Shown piece after piece: positions 6,672-7,052 of a DNA stretch of 7,052 bases (the first letter of the stretch is position 1; the number at the start of each line of letters is the position of its first letter). The stretch comes from Betaproteobacteria bacterium (GTDB lineage Bacteria > Pseudomonadota > Gammaproteobacteria > Burkholderiales > Casimicrobiaceae). The DNA lies in the NCBI GenBank assembly GCA_013298455.1, contig JAAFHR010000169.1, forward strand, positions 1 to 7,052, written 5' to 3'. The notes under the pieces are model-generated. The model saw nothing but the letters and a program-made list of their open reading frames with translations. It made no database searches and had not been told where the DNA came from. Position numbers and translations under genes: made by a program.

Positions 6672-7052
6672 TTAGCGCCCCTGCAACAGATCAAGACAGT
6701 TGCGCTGCACGAGCGCTTTGAGCTCAATCAAACGACCGTGAAAATAGTGCCCCGTATCGGGAAACACCACGATGGGTAGCGCTTGTGGGCGCGCCCAATT
6801 CATCACATCGGCGAGCGCAACGACATCATCGGTTTCGCCATGCACGACGAGCGTGTCTTTCGGCACAACCGGCAGAGCGAAGCGCCCAACAGCGGGGCCG
6901 ATCAGCACCAATTTGTTGGGTTGTGAGCGCTCCAATAATCGTGCTTGAACGTAGCAACCAAACGAAAATCCGGCCGCAATGAGCGGCGTATTGGGCGGCA
7001 CTAGCGACCGTGCATGCGCGAGCGCAGCGGCGGCGTCTTCGGTTTCACCGAT
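6672..7052 (-). CDS. Alpha/beta hydrolase, C-terminal part (5' end outside window)
   Basis: The frame is open from the right window edge to a TAA at 6672, showing the last 126 residues. A GTG at 7001 is not the true start, because the fold already runs upstream of it. Numbering from the first visible residue, GFSFG (28-32) is the nucleophile elbow with Ser30, HGETDD (71-76) holds the likely acid at Asp75 or Asp76, and TGHYFHGRL (100-108) gives the catalytic His102. This looks like the COG2945-type family of small predicted hydrolases, usually a little over 200 residues, whose natural substrate is unknown. It is the first visible gene of the minus-strand run and lies 3 bp before hemJ. The enzyme class is secure; substrate and pathway cannot be told. 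Confidence 0.85.
   Translation of the reverse strand: MGETEDAAAALAHARSLVPPNTPLIAAGFSFGCYVQARLLERSQPNKLVLIGPAVGRFALPVVPKDTLVVHGETDDVVALADVMNWARPQALPIVVFPDTGHYFHGRLIELKALVQRNCLDLLQGR

Overview
The window reads as chromosomal DNA from a moderately GC-rich Gram-negative bacterium, most likely a betaproteobacterium (Burkholderiales-like). This rests on the CX14CX2C form of QueE, the divergent QueD, the use of HemJ for haem synthesis, and a surface protein resembling the exosortase-H-linked 'midcut' family. It is an inference from family resemblance, not a database match.

Left part (1-2846, minus strand): the N-terminal 948 residues of a very large exported protein. Its reading frame is open from a well-placed ATG to the window edge. 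It has a signal peptide, an internal membrane-anchor/basic-cluster segment that looks like an exosortase sorting signal placed mid-protein, a short conserved-looking domain after it, about four Ig/cadherin-like repeats, and the beginning of a calcium-type beta-propeller (FG-GAP/PQQ-like blades). Next comes a 558-bp intergenic region (2847-3404), AT-rich in its middle, separating two divergent genes.

Middle (3405-4481, plus strand): a PhnD-type periplasmic substrate-binding protein with a signal peptide and a Cys/Asp-rich N-terminal extension. No permease or ATPase gene lies next to it in the window.

Right part (4492-7052, minus strand): a compact run of five co-directional genes, transcribed in the order alpha/beta hydrolase (5' end outside the window), hemJ, queC, queE, queD. 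queC-queE overlap by 4 bp (ATGA) and queE-queD by 1 bp (TGATG); hemJ starts 3 bp after the hydrolase stop. QueD, QueE and QueC make preQ0, the 7-deazaguanine precursor of queuosine, from dihydroneopterin triphosphate. The QueD appears to lack the usual catalytic cysteine. HemJ is the membrane protoporphyrinogen oxidase of haem synthesis. queD converges on the PhnD-type gene with only 10 bp between them.

The most interesting points are the mid-protein sorting signal, the Cys-less QueD and the orphan binding protein. No mobile element, CRISPR array, rRNA or tRNA gene was seen.
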